Source: Actinomycetes bacterium
Lineage (GTDB): Bacteria > Actinomycetota > Acidimicrobiia > Acidimicrobiales > RAAP-2
Reading direction: 5' to 3'
DNA: 60,338 nucleotides
NCBI GenBank assembly: GCA_021831125.1
Contig: JAKBNI010000002.1
Location: 1 to 60,338 of the forward strand
Part shown: in pieces, positions 8,592-17,317 of the stretch
Layout: each line of letters starts with the position of its first letter
How positions within the stretch are numbered: position 1 is the stretch's first letter
Notes under the pieces: generated by a model
Told to the model about the DNA's origin: nothing
The model's input: the letters and a program-made list of their open reading frames with translations, nothing else
Database searches by the model: none
Program-made: the position numbers and the translations under genes

Positions 8592-8609
8592 GCCCCGCGG
8601 AACCGGGGC
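8592..8609 (-). promoter_or_regulatory. candidate leader hairpin of the rpsF operon
   Basis: On the transcript, GCCCC and GGGGC arms enclose an 8-nt loop containing CCG. Known bS6:bS18 autoregulatory leaders expose a CCG in a loop or bulge ahead of rpsF. Only this short stem and the CCG are seen, so the call is tentative. Confidence 0.3.
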
Positions 8610-8644
8610 AGGGGTCTCACTGTGCTCGCCGGGGCGAGAGGACG

Positions 8645-8650
8645 AGTCTA
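8645..8650 (-). promoter_or_regulatory. putative -10 element of the rpsF operon
   Basis: TAGACT on the minus strand would start transcription near 8638, leaving a leader of about 80 nt that contains the candidate S6:S18 hairpin and the rpsF Shine-Dalgarno sequence. Confidence 0.35.
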
Positions 8651-8704
8651 GCAAGGGCTCGGTGGGGCCCTCGGGGCCACCACCGGACGCGCCCGGGAGA
8701 GGAC

Positions 8705-9523
8705 CTAGCGCAGCTCCTCGGGGGTCTCGTAGACCTCGTCAGGGCCGGGGAAGGTCCCGGCGCGCACGTCGGCCGCGTAGTGGGCGATCGCCTCGGTGAT
8801 GAGGGCCCCCGCGTCGGCGTAGCGGCGCACGAACTTCGCCGAGCGGCCCCGGGCGAGACCGAGCAGGTCGTGGAAGACCAGGACCTGCCCGTCGGTGTCG
8901 GGGCCGGCCCCGATCCCGATCGTGGGGATGTCCAGGTCCTCGGTCACCCTCGTCCCGACCAGGCTGGGCACGCCCTCGACCACGATCGCGTAGACGCCCT
9001 CGTCCTGGAGGACCTTCGCGTCGAGGCTCAACTGCTCGGCCGCCTCGCGGGTCTTCGCCTGGACTTTGAAGCCGCCGAAGGCCATGACGCTCTGGGGGGT
9101 GAGGCCCAGGTGGCCCATCACCGGGATCTCGGCGTCGAGGATGGCGCGCACGACCTCGCGTCGGACCCGCCCGCCCTCGAGCTTCACCGAGTCCGCCCCG
9201 GCGCGGATGAGCCGTCCCGCGTTGGCCACGGCCTCGTGGGCGCCCGTGTGGTAGCTGAGCCAGGGCAGGTCGGCCACGACGTGGGCGTCGGGCGAGGCGG
9301 CCGCCACGGCGCCGACGTGGTGGCACATCGCCTCGATCGTGACGTGCAGGGTGTCGGCGTGGCCCAGCACGACGTTGGCCAGCGAGTCGCCCACGAGGAT
9401 GATGTCCACCCCCGCCGCCGAGGCCAGGCGCGCGCCGGGCTCGTCGTAGGCGGTCACCATGACCAGGGGCTCCGCCCCCCGGCGGCGCTTGCGGGCCCGG
9501 ATGGCCGGGGCGCTCAGCCTCAC
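8705..9523 (-). CDS. panB: 3-methyl-2-oxobutanoate hydroxymethyltransferase (ketopantoate synthesis)
   Basis: PanB transfers a hydroxymethyl group from methylenetetrahydrofolate to alpha-ketoisovalerate in pantothenate/CoA synthesis. The 272-residue protein has the TIM-barrel signatures MVTAYDEPGARLASAAGVD, ILVGDSLANVVLGHADT, KLEGG, MGHLGLTPQSV and TIGIGAGPDTDGQVLV(F)HD. I choose the GTG at 9523 instead of the track start, because it overlaps the upstream stop as GTGA. The rest of the pan pathway is not in the window. Confidence 0.93.
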   Translation of the reverse strand: MRLSAPAIRARKRRRGAEPLVMVTAYDEPGARLASAAGVDIILVGDSLANVVLGHADTLHVTIEAMCHHVGAVAAASPDAHVVADLPWLSYHTGAHEAVANAGRLIRAGADSVKLEGGRVRREVVRAILDAEIPVMGHLGLTPQSVMAFGGFKVQAKTREAAEQLSLDAKVLQDEGVYAIVVEGVPSLVGTRVTEDLDIPTIGIGAGPDTDGQVLVFHDLLGLARGRSAKFVRRYADAGALITEAIAHYAADVRAGTFPGPDEVYETPEELR

Positions 9524-9942
9524 CGCCCGGCCTTCGAGGCGACGGGGGCCCGGCGCGCGACACGCCCCCCGGCGTGCCACTTGCGCGCGAGGTGGTGGAA
9601 CGCGCAGGCCGCGCAGACCTCCACCGCGTAGCAGGTGACCGGCTCGGCGCGTCGCTCGAGCTTGGCGAGTTCGGCCCGGGTCGTGGGGCAGGTGCCGCCG
9701 GCCGGCAGGCGCGCTCCGAAGACGTAGGTCACCTCGACCAGCTCGGCGTCACCGCACACCGGGCAGCGCTCGCCCGAGCGGCGCCCCACGTTGCGCGCCG
9801 CGCGAACCAGCTCGGGGTGGGCGTCGCAGACGTCCTCGACGCCTATCTGGCCGGCCGCGAGCCGGGCCAGCAGGGTCCGGCGAACCAGGCCAAACTCGAC
9901 CACGGCCCCGACGTTGGAGGTGGCGGCCAGGCGCTGATCCAT
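9520..9942 (-). CDS. DUF5318-type zinc-ribbon protein
   Basis: The 140-residue protein matches the layout of the actinobacterial DUF5318 family: an N-terminal VVEFGLVRRTLLARLAAGQI segment, EDVCDAHPELVRAARNVG, a CPVCGDAELVEVTYVFG knuckle and a second CAACAFHHL. The four cysteines could bind zinc. Function is unknown. It is translationally coupled to panB (GTGA). The upstream TAGTCT 8 nt before the ATG suggests a leaderless mRNA. Confidence 0.7.
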   Translation of the reverse strand: MDQRLAATSNVGAVVEFGLVRRTLLARLAAGQIGVEDVCDAHPELVRAARNVGRRSGERCPVCGDAELVEVTYVFGARLPAGGTCPTTRAELAKLERRAEPVTCYAVEVCAACAFHHLARKWHAGGRVARRAPVASKAGR

Positions 9943-9950
9943 TAGCGGCG

Positions 9951-9956
9951 AGACTA
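9951..9956 (-). promoter_or_regulatory. putative -10 element of DUF5318-panB
   Basis: TAGTCT on the minus strand lies 8 nt before the ATG at 9942, close to leaderless spacing; no Shine-Dalgarno sequence is seen. Confidence 0.4.
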
Positions 9957-10015
9957 CCCCCGGGGGTGCGACGGACGGCTCCGGGCCGCCCGCCGGGCGC
10001 GACGGAACCGGTACG

Positions 10016-10038
10016 TCGATATATCGAAGTGATATGAT
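10016..10038 (+). promoter_or_regulatory. padR promoter with overlapping operator-like dyads
   Basis: The stretch contains a perfect 12-bp palindrome TCGATATATCGA (10016-10027), an inverted repeat ATATC-gaagt-GATAT (10021-10035) and a near-consensus -10 TATGAT (10033-10038) ending 8 nt before the padR ATG. It is strikingly AT-rich for this genome. A PadR dimer binding here would block its own promoter; this is inference. Confidence 0.55.
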
Positions 10039-10046
10039 GGTCCGCG

Positions 10047-10658
10047 ATGTTGGACGTAGCCATCCTCGGCCTGCTCATGGACCGCGACCACCACGGCTAC
10101 GAGATCCGCTCCCAGCTGCGCGAGCGCCTCGGGGTCTCGGCGAACGTGTCGTTCGGCTCGATCTACCCGGCCCTGGCCCGCCTCGAGCGCCACGGCCTGG
10201 TCGAGGCCGTCGCCCCGGCCACGCCTCGTGCGACGGCGGTCTCCACCGGGTCGCTCGCGGGCGAGCGCGCGTCGTTGCGCACGCTGCGCACCTCGGCCGG
10301 CCTCGGCCGGCGAGGTCGCAAGGTGTATCGCATCACCGAGCGGGGCCGCCAGGAGTTCCCGGCGCTGCTCGCCGACCCCACCACCGTCGACGACGGCCGC
10401 ACGTTCTCCTTGCGCGTGGCCCTCGCCCGGTACCTCACGCCGGCCCTGCGCGTGCGCCTCCTGGAGCGCCGCCGCCAGGACCTGCTCGAGCGCCTGGCCG
10501 AGGTGCGCCAGGGCGCCGACAACCCCGACCTCGACCCGTACGCGCGCTCGGTGATGAGCCACGCCGCGCACAGTGTCGAGTTGGACCTCGAGTGGATCGA
10601 CGACCTGTTGTCCCTCGAGCGCAGTGACTCAGAGACGTTCGCCCGAGAGGCGAAGTAG
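10047..10658 (+). CDS. PadR-family transcriptional regulator
   Basis: The 203-residue protein has the PadR winged helix (MLDVAILGLLMDRDHHGYEI, VSFGSIYPALARLERHGLV, GRKVYRITERGRQEF) and a C-terminal coiled-coil dimerisation region (residues 130-195). It begins without a Shine-Dalgarno sequence, behind an AT-rich dyad that is probably its own operator. Only 12 nt separate it from ino1, so both are co-transcribed, as in mycobacteria where a PadR gene neighbours ino1. The effector is unknown. Confidence 0.88.
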   Translation: MLDVAILGLLMDRDHHGYEIRSQLRERLGVSANVSFGSIYPALARLERHGLVEAVAPATPRATAVSTGSLAGERASLRTLRTSAGLGRRGRKVYRITERGRQEFPALLADPTTVDDGRTFSLRVALARYLTPALRVRLLERRRQDLLERLAEVRQGADNPDLDPYARSVMSHAAHSVELDLEWIDDLLSLERSDSETFAREAK

Positions 10659-10670
10659 GAAAGGAGAGCC

Positions 10671-11768
10671 ATGGGCAAGATCCGCGTGGCCATCGCGGGC
10701 GTAGGCAACTGCGCCAGTTCGCTCGTCCAGGGCGTGACGTACTACAAGGACGCCAAGCCCGGCGACCACGTACCGGGCCTCATGCACGTCGTCCTCGGCG
10801 ACTACCACGTGGCGGACCTGGAGTTCGTCGCCGCCTTCGACGTCGACGCCTCCAAGGTCGGCAACGACCTGGGCAAGGCCATCGACGCCGGCCAGAACAA
10901 CACCCTCAAGTTCGCCGAGGTCCCCTCGCTGGGCGTGACGGTCCTGCGCGGCCCGACCCTCGACGGGCTCAACTCGTACTACCGCGCGGCCATCGAGGAG
11001 TCCCCGGCCGAGGCCGTCGACGTGGCCCAGGCGCTGCGCGACGCGCGCGCCGAGGTGCTCGTCTCGTACCTGCCCGTCGGCTCCGAGGAAGCCCAGCGCT
11101 CCTACGCCCAGGCGGCCCTCGACGCCGGCGTGGCCTTCGTGAACGCGATCCCGGTGTTCATCGCCTCGGACCCGGTCTGGGCGAAGAAGTTCACCGACGC
11201 CGGCGTGCCGATCATCGGCGACGACATCAAGAGCCAGGTCGGCGCGACCATCGTGCACCGCGTCCTCAGCCGGCTGTTCGAGGACCGCGGCCTGACCCTC
11301 GACCGCACCTACCAGCTCAACGTCGGGGGCAACATGGACTTCAAGAACATGCTCGACCGCGAGCGCCTCGAGTCGAAGAAGGTCTCCAAGACCCAGGCCG
11401 TCACGAGCCAGCTCGAGCTCAACGACATCGCGGCCGACAACGTCCACATCGGCCCGAGCGACCACGTGCCGTGGCTGCTCGACCGCAAGTGGGCCTACAT
11501 CCGCCTCGAGGGACGCAACTTCGGCGACGCCCCCCTGAACGTCGAGCTGAAGCTCGAGGTCTGGGACTCGCCCAACTCGGCCGGGGTGATCATCGACGCG
11601 GTGCGCTGCGCCAAGCTCGCGCTCGACCGTGGCGTCGGCGGCCCGCTGCTCGGCCCGTCGGCCTACTTCATGAAGTCCCCGCCCGTCCAGTACCACGACG
11701 ACGACGCCCACGACATGGTCGAGGCCTTCGCCGACGGCACCCTCGTGAACCAGGTCTGGCCGGCCTAG
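10671..11768 (+). CDS. ino1: inositol-3-phosphate synthase
   Basis: The enzyme converts glucose 6-phosphate to 1L-myo-inositol 1-phosphate with NAD, feeding phosphatidylinositol and mycothiol synthesis. The 365-residue protein is of the short actinobacterial type: Rossmann motif [48 protein letters not shown](V)HR and [12 protein letters not shown], with the Lys-rich [10 protein letters not shown] active-site loop. AAAGGAGAG precedes the ATG. It follows padR in one operon. Confidence 0.95.
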   Translation: MGKIRVAIAGVGNCASSLVQGVTYYKDAKPGDHVPGLMHVVLGDYHVADLEFVAAFDVDASKVGNDLGKAIDAGQNNTLKFAEVPSLGVTVLRGPTLDGLNSYYRAAIEESPAEAVDVAQALRDARAEVLVSYLPVGSEEAQRSYAQAALDAGVAFVNAIPVFIASDPVWAKKFTDAGVPIIGDDIKSQVGATIVHRVLSRLFEDRGLTLDRTYQLNVGGNMDFKNMLDRERLESKKVSKTQAVTSQLELNDIAADNVHIGPSDHVPWLLDRKWAYIRLEGRNFGDAPLNVELKLEVWDSPNSAGVIIDAVRCAKLALDRGVGGPLLGPSAYFMKSPPVQYHDDDAHDMVEAFADGTLVNQVWPA

Positions 11769-11829
11769 CCGCCCCGCCACCGGGTCCACGCCCGGCGCCG
11801 CGGTGCTCGTGCCGGGAGGTCCGGCCCGC

Positions 11830-11835
11830 CACACT
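11830..11835 (+). promoter_or_regulatory. putative leaderless -10 element
   Basis: CACACT is followed by six G residues and the ATG at 11842. It keeps the A at position 2 and T at position 6 of TANNNT. The G run could instead act as a weak ribosome-binding site. Confidence 0.3.
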
Positions 11836-11841
11836 GGGGGG

Positions 11842-12264
11842 ATGACCTTCGCCGACGCACCCCGCTCCGAGGTGGGCACGCGGGCGTGGTTCCGGCGTCG
11901 CGGGCCCTCCTGGGTGCTCCAGGCCGCCTCGGCCGTGGCCGCGCTCGTGGGCCTCGCCCAGGGGGCCCACCGGTGGGCCGGTTTCGCCTGCTGGGTCCTG
12001 CTCGTGCTGGAGGGGGGACTCCTGCTCGCCACCGCGAGCACCCTGTGGCGACTGCGCCACGTGCTCGCCCAGCGCCTGGCGAGCGGCGCCCTCGCGCCGG
12101 CGCGCCCCCTCCGGCGCGCGGTGCGCCTCGAGGGGCTCGTCGTGGGCCTCGTGGCCCTCGTCGTCGGACTCGACGCGACGTACACGTACCGCCCGCGAGC
12201 GGTCGGGCTCGCCCTGGTCTTCTTCGGGGCCCAGCTCCTCTACGACCGGCGCGCGCGCCGCTAG
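11842..12264 (+). CDS. small multi-pass membrane protein, unknown function
   Basis: I use ATG 11842 (MTFADAPRSEVGTRAW) instead of the GTG-type start at 11803. The 140-residue protein has about three to four hydrophobic segments (VLQAASAVAALVGLA, FACWVLLVLEGGLLLATAST, LEGLVVGLVALVVGLDA, AVGLALVFFGAQLL) and basic ends. No family is recognised. Its TAG interlocks with the cca stop in a CTAG tetramer. Confidence 0.55.
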   Translation: MTFADAPRSEVGTRAWFRRRGPSWVLQAASAVAALVGLAQGAHRWAGFACWVLLVLEGGLLLATASTLWRLRHVLAQRLASGALAPARPLRRAVRLEGLVVGLVALVVGLDATYTYRPRAVGLALVFFGAQLLYDRRARR

Positions 12265-13679
12265 CGCGCCGCCCACCAGGCGCGCAGGCGCTCCTCAGCC
12301 TCGCGCGCGTCGATCTCGCCCTCGTCGAGGCGGATCTCCATGAGAAAGTCGAGCGCCCGTCCGACCTCGGGACCCGGCGCGATGCCGAGCACCTCCATCA
12401 CCCGCACCCCGTCGATCGCCGGGCGCAACGCCGAGAGGTCCTCCTGGGCGCGCAGCTCGACGATCCTCTCCTCGAGCTCGTCCATCCGCCGGGCGAGCTC
12501 GGCGGCCTTGCGGGCGTTGCGCGTCGTGCAGTCGCAGCGGGTCAGCTCGTTCAGGTCCTCGAGCAGGTCTCCGGCGTCGCGCACGTAGCGGCGCACCGCC
12601 TTGTCGCTCCAGCCCAGCTTGTAGGTGTGAAAGCGCATGTGTAGCTCCACCAGCGCGGCGACGCGCTCGACGACCTCCTGGGGGTACTTGAGCGCCACGA
12701 GACGCTTGCGGGTCATCTTGGCGCCGACCACGTCGTGGAACCGGAAGGTGACCCCCTCCTCGGTGATGGACCGGGTCGCCGGCTTGCCCACGTCGTGGAA
12801 GAGCGCGGCCAGACGCAGCACGAGCCGGGGCGAGGCCTTGTCGACCACCGCGTAGGTGTGGCGCAGGACGTCCTTGTGTCGGTGCACCGGGTCCTGCTCG
12901 AGCTCGAGGGCGGGCAGCTCGGGCAGGAACCGCGCGGCGAGCCCGGTGCGCACGACGAAGTCGAGGCCGACCGAGGGCCGGTCCGTCACGAGGAGCAGGT
13001 CGAGCTCCCCGCGCACCCGCTCGGCCGAGACCTTGTCGATCTGCTCGGCCATCGCGCGGGCCGCGGCCTCGACGGCCGGGTCGATGGCGAAGGCGAAGCG
13101 CGCGGCGAAGCGCGCGGCGCGCAGCATCCGCAAGGGGTCGTCGCGGAAGAGCGTCGCGGGGTCGATCGGAGTGCGAACGACGCCGTCGGCCAGGTCCTGG
13201 AAGCCGCCGAAGTAGTCGAAGAGGGTCTGGACCCCGGTCGTCCCCCGGACCAGCGCCACGACGTCGAGGGCCAGTGCGTTGATCGTGAAGTCGCGGCGCG
13301 ACAGGTCGGTCTCGAGCGAGTCGCCCCACTCGACGGCCGGCTTGCGCGAGTGGTCGACGTAGGACTCGGAGCGGAAGGTCGTGACCTCGCAGGCCAGGCC
13401 GTTCGAGGCGAGGATCCCCCCGAGGGTGCCGAAGGCGCGGCCCTGCTCCCAGATCGAGGTGCACAGGGGCCGCATGATCCGCTCGACGTCGTCGGGGCGG
13501 GCCTCGGTCGTGAAGTCGATCTCGCGCTCGCCCGCGCGCTCGGCCCCGAGCAGGGCGTCGCGCACCGCGCCCCCCACGGCGTACAGGGAGAACCCGGCCT
13601 CGTCGAAGGCGACCGCCAGGGGTCGGGCGAGGTCGGCGAGCTCTTGGAGTCGGGTGTCGGCGTCAGCGAGTGAGATCAC
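12261..13679 (-). CDS. cca: CCA tRNA nucleotidyltransferase with HD domain
   Basis: The enzyme adds or repairs the 3' CCA of tRNA. The 472-residue protein has the class II nucleotidyltransferase head (YAVGGAVRDALLG, EIDFTTEA, LSRRDFTINALALD, FRDDPLRMLRAARFAARF) and a C-terminal HD phosphohydrolase domain (LRLAALFHDVGKPATRS), as in mycobacterial PcnA. The start is GTG; TAACCT lies 9 nt upstream. It is divergent from the DUF6049 gene across 58 bp, the same order as in Mycobacterium but without the mutT gene. Confidence 0.93.
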   Translation of the reverse strand: MISLADADTRLQELADLARPLAVAFDEAGFSLYAVGGAVRDALLGAERAGEREIDFTTEARPDDVERIMRPLCTSIWEQGRAFGTLGGILASNGLACEVTTFRSESYVDHSRKPAVEWGDSLETDLSRRDFTINALALDVVALVRGTTGVQTLFDYFGGFQDLADGVVRTPIDPATLFRDDPLRMLRAARFAARFAFAIDPAVEAAARAMAEQIDKVSAERVRGELDLLLVTDRPSVGLDFVVRTGLAARFLPELPALELEQDPVHRHKDVLRHTYAVVDKASPRLVLRLAALFHDVGKPATRSITEEGVTFRFHDVVGAKMTRKRLVALKYPQEVVERVAALVELHMRFHTYKLGWSDKAVRRYVRDAGDLLEDLNELTRCDCTTRNARKAAELARRMDELEERIVELRAQEDLSALRPAIDGVRVMEVLGIAPGPEVGRALDFLMEIRLDEGEIDAREAEERLRAWWAAR

Positions 13680-13688
13680 GGTCCATCG

Positions 13689-13694
13689 AGGTTA
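13689..13694 (-). promoter_or_regulatory. putative -10 element of cca
   Basis: TAACCT on the minus strand ends 9 nt before the GTG start; the spacer is slightly longer than the usual leaderless geometry. Confidence 0.3.
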
Positions 13695-13723
13695 CGACGC
13701 CGGGCGCGACGCACCCGCGACGG

Positions 13724-13729
13724 TAGCCT
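13724..13729 (+). promoter_or_regulatory. putative -10 element of the DUF6049-murJ operon
   Basis: TAGCCT lies 8 nt before the ATG at 13738, in the 58-bp divergent gap with cca; no Shine-Dalgarno sequence is visible. Confidence 0.35.
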
Positions 13730-13737
13730 GGTTGGGC

Positions 13738-15699
13738 ATGGCCCACCGACCTCGGACCTGGTGGCGGGCGATCGCCGGGGCCGTCGTGGTGGCCCTCGGC
13801 ACGCCCCTCGGCCACGGGGCGATAGCCGGGGCGGCGCCGTCCCCGACGCCCACCCTCCTCCACCAGCAAGAGGTCGTCACCCTGGGCGCCACGGGTGCGG
13901 CGACCCTCGGGCTCACCCTGGGCGCGGCCCCCTCGGCGACCCTGCGGGCCACGCTCTTCCCCGCGCTCATCACCCGCGGGGCCCTCGAGGGGGTGGTGGC
14001 CGGCCACTCCCCCGGCGTGGCCGCGGTCGCCTCGACCCCGGCGATCCCGTTGCGCTGCGCGCGCCACGGCACGGCGAGCCTCCAGGTCACCCTCACCACG
14101 ACCCGCCGGGCGGCCGCGCCGACGTGCGACGGGTCCCGCCCCCGCCTGCGTCTGACGTGCGCCCCGGGCCACTGCGACGGGGTCTACCCCCTGCGCCTCG
14201 TCCTCGACCAGGGCACCACCCACACCGTCTGGTGGTCGCTCGTCACGATCCGGGGGCGCTCGAGCGTGACCCCCCTGTCCGTCGCCCTCGTCGAGACGCT
14301 CACCCGGGCCGACCTGGCCCACCCCCTGCGCACCGCCGACGCCCTGCGCGCGATCGCGCGCGCCGGGGCCACCCCGATCACCCTCGGCGCCGACTACGGA
14401 GCGCTCGGCCCGATCATCCTGGGCAAGGACCGCTCGGCCCCGGGACCGACGGACGTGGCGGCCGCCCTCTCGCGGGCGCTCGCGAGCGGCGAGCACCGGG
14501 CGGTGGACGCCCCGCCCAAGGAGGCCGACTTCGCGGGCCTCGCGGCCCACCACCTCGACACCCAGGTCCTCCAGCAGGTCAACCTGTCCTCGGACCTGCT
14601 GCGAACCCTCACCGGGCGCTACGTCGACGGGCCCGTCCTGCTCTCGGGTCCGATCGCGCCCGCCGGGCTCGTGGCGCTCGCGCGCGCGGGCGATACCCGG
14701 GTCGTGCTCGCCGAGGACGCCCTGGCCGCGGCGCCCTCGGCGACGCTCACCTGGGGCACGCCCTTTCGGGTCGTCGGCGCCGGCGGGGCTCTCGCCCTGG
14801 CGACCGACGGTCCCCTCTCGGCGCTGCTCGAGGGAGGGGCGGCCTCAGCCGGGCTGCGCACCGCCCTCGTCCTGGGGACCCTCGACTTCTTGCACTACGA
14901 GGCCCCCAACGCGCCGGCCCCGCGGGCCGTCGTGCTCTCCGCCCCGCTCTCGGCGACCGCGCCCGCTCTGATCGACGACCTCACCGCGGGCCTCGGCCAC
15001 GACCCCTTCGTGCGCACCACGACCCTCACCCCCCTCTTCGACGCCGGCCTCGTGGGCGCCGACGGCGCCCCGGCGACGCGCGCACTGGCCCCCGTCGCGA
15101 CCTCGACCTGGTCGGGGCGCAACGTCGCCTCGCTGCTCACGGTCATCGGGGAGGTCAACTCCTTCGCCCAGGCGGTGCGCAGCGGCCCCGTGGCCACCGC
15201 TCTGCGGGTGGCGGTCGCCAGCGCCGAGCGGGTCGGCTCCCCGCAGCGGCGCCAGGCCGCGATCGCCCAGGCCCAGGCCGCCCTCGACGCGCAGCTCGGG
15301 CTCGTCACGGTCGACGCGAGCACCATCACCCTCGCCGGGCCGGGCAACGCGCTGCCGGTGACCATCCACTCGAGCGCCGGCTACGACCTCTCGGCGGTGG
15401 TGCACGTCTCGGCCGAGGGCCTGGCCTTCCCCAAGGGCTCGGCGGTGGCGGTCGACCTCAACGCGCCGACGGTCTCGGTCGACGTGCCGACGGCCCGGGC
15501 CACGGCGAGCTCGGTCACCCTCCAGGTCTCACTCACCACGCCCAACGGGCAGCTGGAGCTCGCCCGCAGCGCCGTCCAGGTGAGGATCGCCGGGACCTCC
15601 GTCGTGGGCTACCTGCTCACCGCGCTCTCCCTGCTGGTCCTCGCGTGGTGGTGGTGGCGCACCTCGCGCCGGCGCACCGTGGGCCGGCACGCCCGATGA
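13738..15699 (+). CDS. DUF6049-type secreted, C-terminally anchored protein
   Basis: I start at ATG 13738 (MAHRPRTWWRAIAGAVVVAL), an N-terminal signal peptide. The 653-residue protein is mostly extracytoplasmic beta-rich sequence, and ends with one membrane helix (VVGYLLTALSLLVLAWWWW) and a basic tail. Its place directly before murJ and next to cca matches the Rv3909-type DUF6049 protein of mycobacteria, thought to be linked to cell-wall synthesis. Function is unproven. The stop overlaps the murJ start (ATGA). Confidence 0.75.
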   Translation: MAHRPRTWWRAIAGAVVVALGTPLGHGAIAGAAPSPTPTLLHQQEVVTLGATGAATLGLTLGAAPSATLRATLFPALITRGALEGVVAGHSPGVAAVASTPAIPLRCARHGTASLQVTLTTTRRAAAPTCDGSRPRLRLTCAPGHCDGVYPLRLVLDQGTTHTVWWSLVTIRGRSSVTPLSVALVETLTRADLAHPLRTADALRAIARAGATPITLGADYGALGPIILGKDRSAPGPTDVAAALSRALASGEHRAVDAPPKEADFAGLAAHHLDTQVLQQVNLSSDLLRTLTGRYVDGPVLLSGPIAPAGLVALARAGDTRVVLAEDALAAAPSATLTWGTPFRVVGAGGALALATDGPLSALLEGGAASAGLRTALVLGTLDFLHYEAPNAPAPRAVVLSAPLSATAPALIDDLTAGLGHDPFVRTTTLTPLFDAGLVGADGAPATRALAPVATSTWSGRNVASLLTVIGEVNSFAQAVRSGPVATALRVAVASAERVGSPQRRQAAIAQAQAALDAQLGLVTVDASTITLAGPGNALPVTIHSSAGYDLSAVVHVSAEGLAFPKGSAVAVDLNAPTVSVDVPTARATASSVTLQVSLTTPNGQLELARSAVQVRIAGTSVVGYLLTALSLLVLAWWWWRTSRRRTVGRHAR

Positions 15700-17300
15700 G
15701 CGTCGACGCCCGTCACTCCACCCGGGTCGCCTCGATGGCGGCCGGGACGCTCGTCTCGCGCCTGACGGGCCTGGTGCGGGTGTTCGTCCTGGCCTGGGTG
15801 CTCGGCTTCACGCCGATCGCCGACGCCTTCAACCTGGCCAACACCGTGCCCAACATGCTCTTCGACGTCGTGCTCGGGGGCGTCGCCACGGCCACCTTCA
15901 TCCCGGTCTTCGTCGAGACCCTGGCCCGCGACGGCGAGCGCCGGGCCTGGCGGTCGATCTCCTCGATCGTCACCCTGGCCTCGGCGGTCCTCGTCGTGGC
16001 GTCGGCGCTCGCGTGGGTCTTCGCGCCCTGGATCATCCAGGGCTTCACGTTCGTCGCACGCCACTCGAGCTCGCCCGCGGCGGCGACCGACGCCGTGGTC
16101 GCCGCCCAGAGGGCATTGGCGACCACGCTGCTGCGCTGGTTCGTCCCCCAGATCTTCTTCTACGGCCTCATCGGCCTCGCGACGAGCCTGCTCAACGTCC
16201 GTCGGCGCTTCGCGGTCGCCGCGTGGGTGGCGATCGCCAACAACGTGGTCGCGATCGCCGCCCTCGTCTGGTTCCACCTCGTGGACCCCACGCCCGTCCT
16301 CGAGGACCTCTCGGGGAGCCGCGACCTCGCCTGGCTCGGAGCGCTGACGACGGCCGGGGTGGCCGTCCAGTTCCTCCTCCTCGTGCCCTCCCTCGTGCGC
16401 AGCGACCTCTGGCGGATCCGGCTGCGCTTCGACCTGCGCGACCGAGCGGTGCGCACCGTGGCCCGGCTCAGCGGGTGGACCCTCGGCCTGGTCGCGGCGA
16501 ACCAGGCGTCCCTCTACGTGGTGCTGGCCCTGGCTTTCGGGATCGGCGGCGACGGGCCGGTCAGCGCCTACACCTACGGCTGGTCGTTCATGATGATGCC
16601 CTACGCCGTGGTGGTGGTCTCGGTGACCAACTCGCTCGCCCCCCAGCTGGCCGGGCTCGCCACCGAGGGCCGGCCCGAGGCGTTCGCCGAGCGGCTGCGC
16701 TTCGGGCTGCGCCAGTCGCTCGTGATCATCCTGCCCGCGACGGCCGCCCTCATCGTCCTGTCCCAGCCGCTCGCGGCGATCCTGCTCAACCGCGCCGACG
16801 CGCGCGTGCCCCTGCTCGCCGGCACGGCCATCGCGGTGCTCGCGGCCGGCCTGCCGGGGTTCTGCGTCTTCCAGCTGTGCGTGCGCGGGCTCCAGGCGAT
16901 GCAGCGGGCCCGTGAGGTCTTCTTGCTCTACCTCCTCGAGAACGGCGTCGCGGTCGCCTTGTGCGTGGCGCTCGGGCGCCACTCGCTCGCGGGACTCTGC
17001 GCCGCCGTCTCGATCGGCTACACCGTGGCGGCCCTGGCCGCCCTCGGAGCGCTCGCGCTGCACCGGGTCGACATCGTCGCCGCGGTGGGGGGCGTCCACG
17101 TGCGTCGCAGCCTGGTCGCGACCCTCGTGGCCGCCCTCGCGATGGCCGTCGTCTACGCCGGGCCCTCCTGGAGCCACGGGCTCCGTCTCGTCGCCCGCTT
17201 CGGCGCGGCCGGTCTCGCCGGCACGCTCGCCTACCTGCTCGTGGCCTCGCTGGGCGCACGGCGGGCCCGGCGCGCGGCGCGCCCGCGTGCCAGGCTGTAG
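15696..17300 (+). CDS. murJ: lipid II flippase MurJ (MviN)
   Basis: The flippase moves lipid II across the membrane for peptidoglycan synthesis. The 534-residue protein has about 14 membrane helices and the MOP/MviN signatures ASMAAGTLVSRLTGLVRVF, GFTPIADAFNLANTVPNML, FFYGLIGLATSLLNVRRRF and a GLPGFCVFQLCVRG loop. ATGA coupling to the DUF6049 gene fixes the start at 15696. No C-terminal kinase-like domain is present, unlike the longer mycobacterial MviN. Confidence 0.93.
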   Translation: MSVDARHSTRVASMAAGTLVSRLTGLVRVFVLAWVLGFTPIADAFNLANTVPNMLFDVVLGGVATATFIPVFVETLARDGERRAWRSISSIVTLASAVLVVASALAWVFAPWIIQGFTFVARHSSSPAAATDAVVAAQRALATTLLRWFVPQIFFYGLIGLATSLLNVRRRFAVAAWVAIANNVVAIAALVWFHLVDPTPVLEDLSGSRDLAWLGALTTAGVAVQFLLLVPSLVRSDLWRIRLRFDLRDRAVRTVARLSGWTLGLVAANQASLYVVLALAFGIGGDGPVSAYTYGWSFMMMPYAVVVVSVTNSLAPQLAGLATEGRPEAFAERLRFGLRQSLVIILPATAALIVLSQPLAAILLNRADARVPLLAGTAIAVLAAGLPGFCVFQLCVRGLQAMQRAREVFLLYLLENGVAVALCVALGRHSLAGLCAAVSIGYTVAALAALGALALHRVDIVAAVGGVHVRRSLVATLVAALAMAVVYAGPSWSHGLRLVARFGAAGLAGTLAYLLVASLGARRARRAARPRARL

Positions 17301-17317
17301 CGACCGAAGAAGGGGAC

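Noticed and set aside
13761-17300. 1179-codon plus-strand ORF
   Set aside because: Its last part is murJ, started at 15696 by ATGA overlap; the earlier part is an out-of-frame shadow of the DUF6049 gene.
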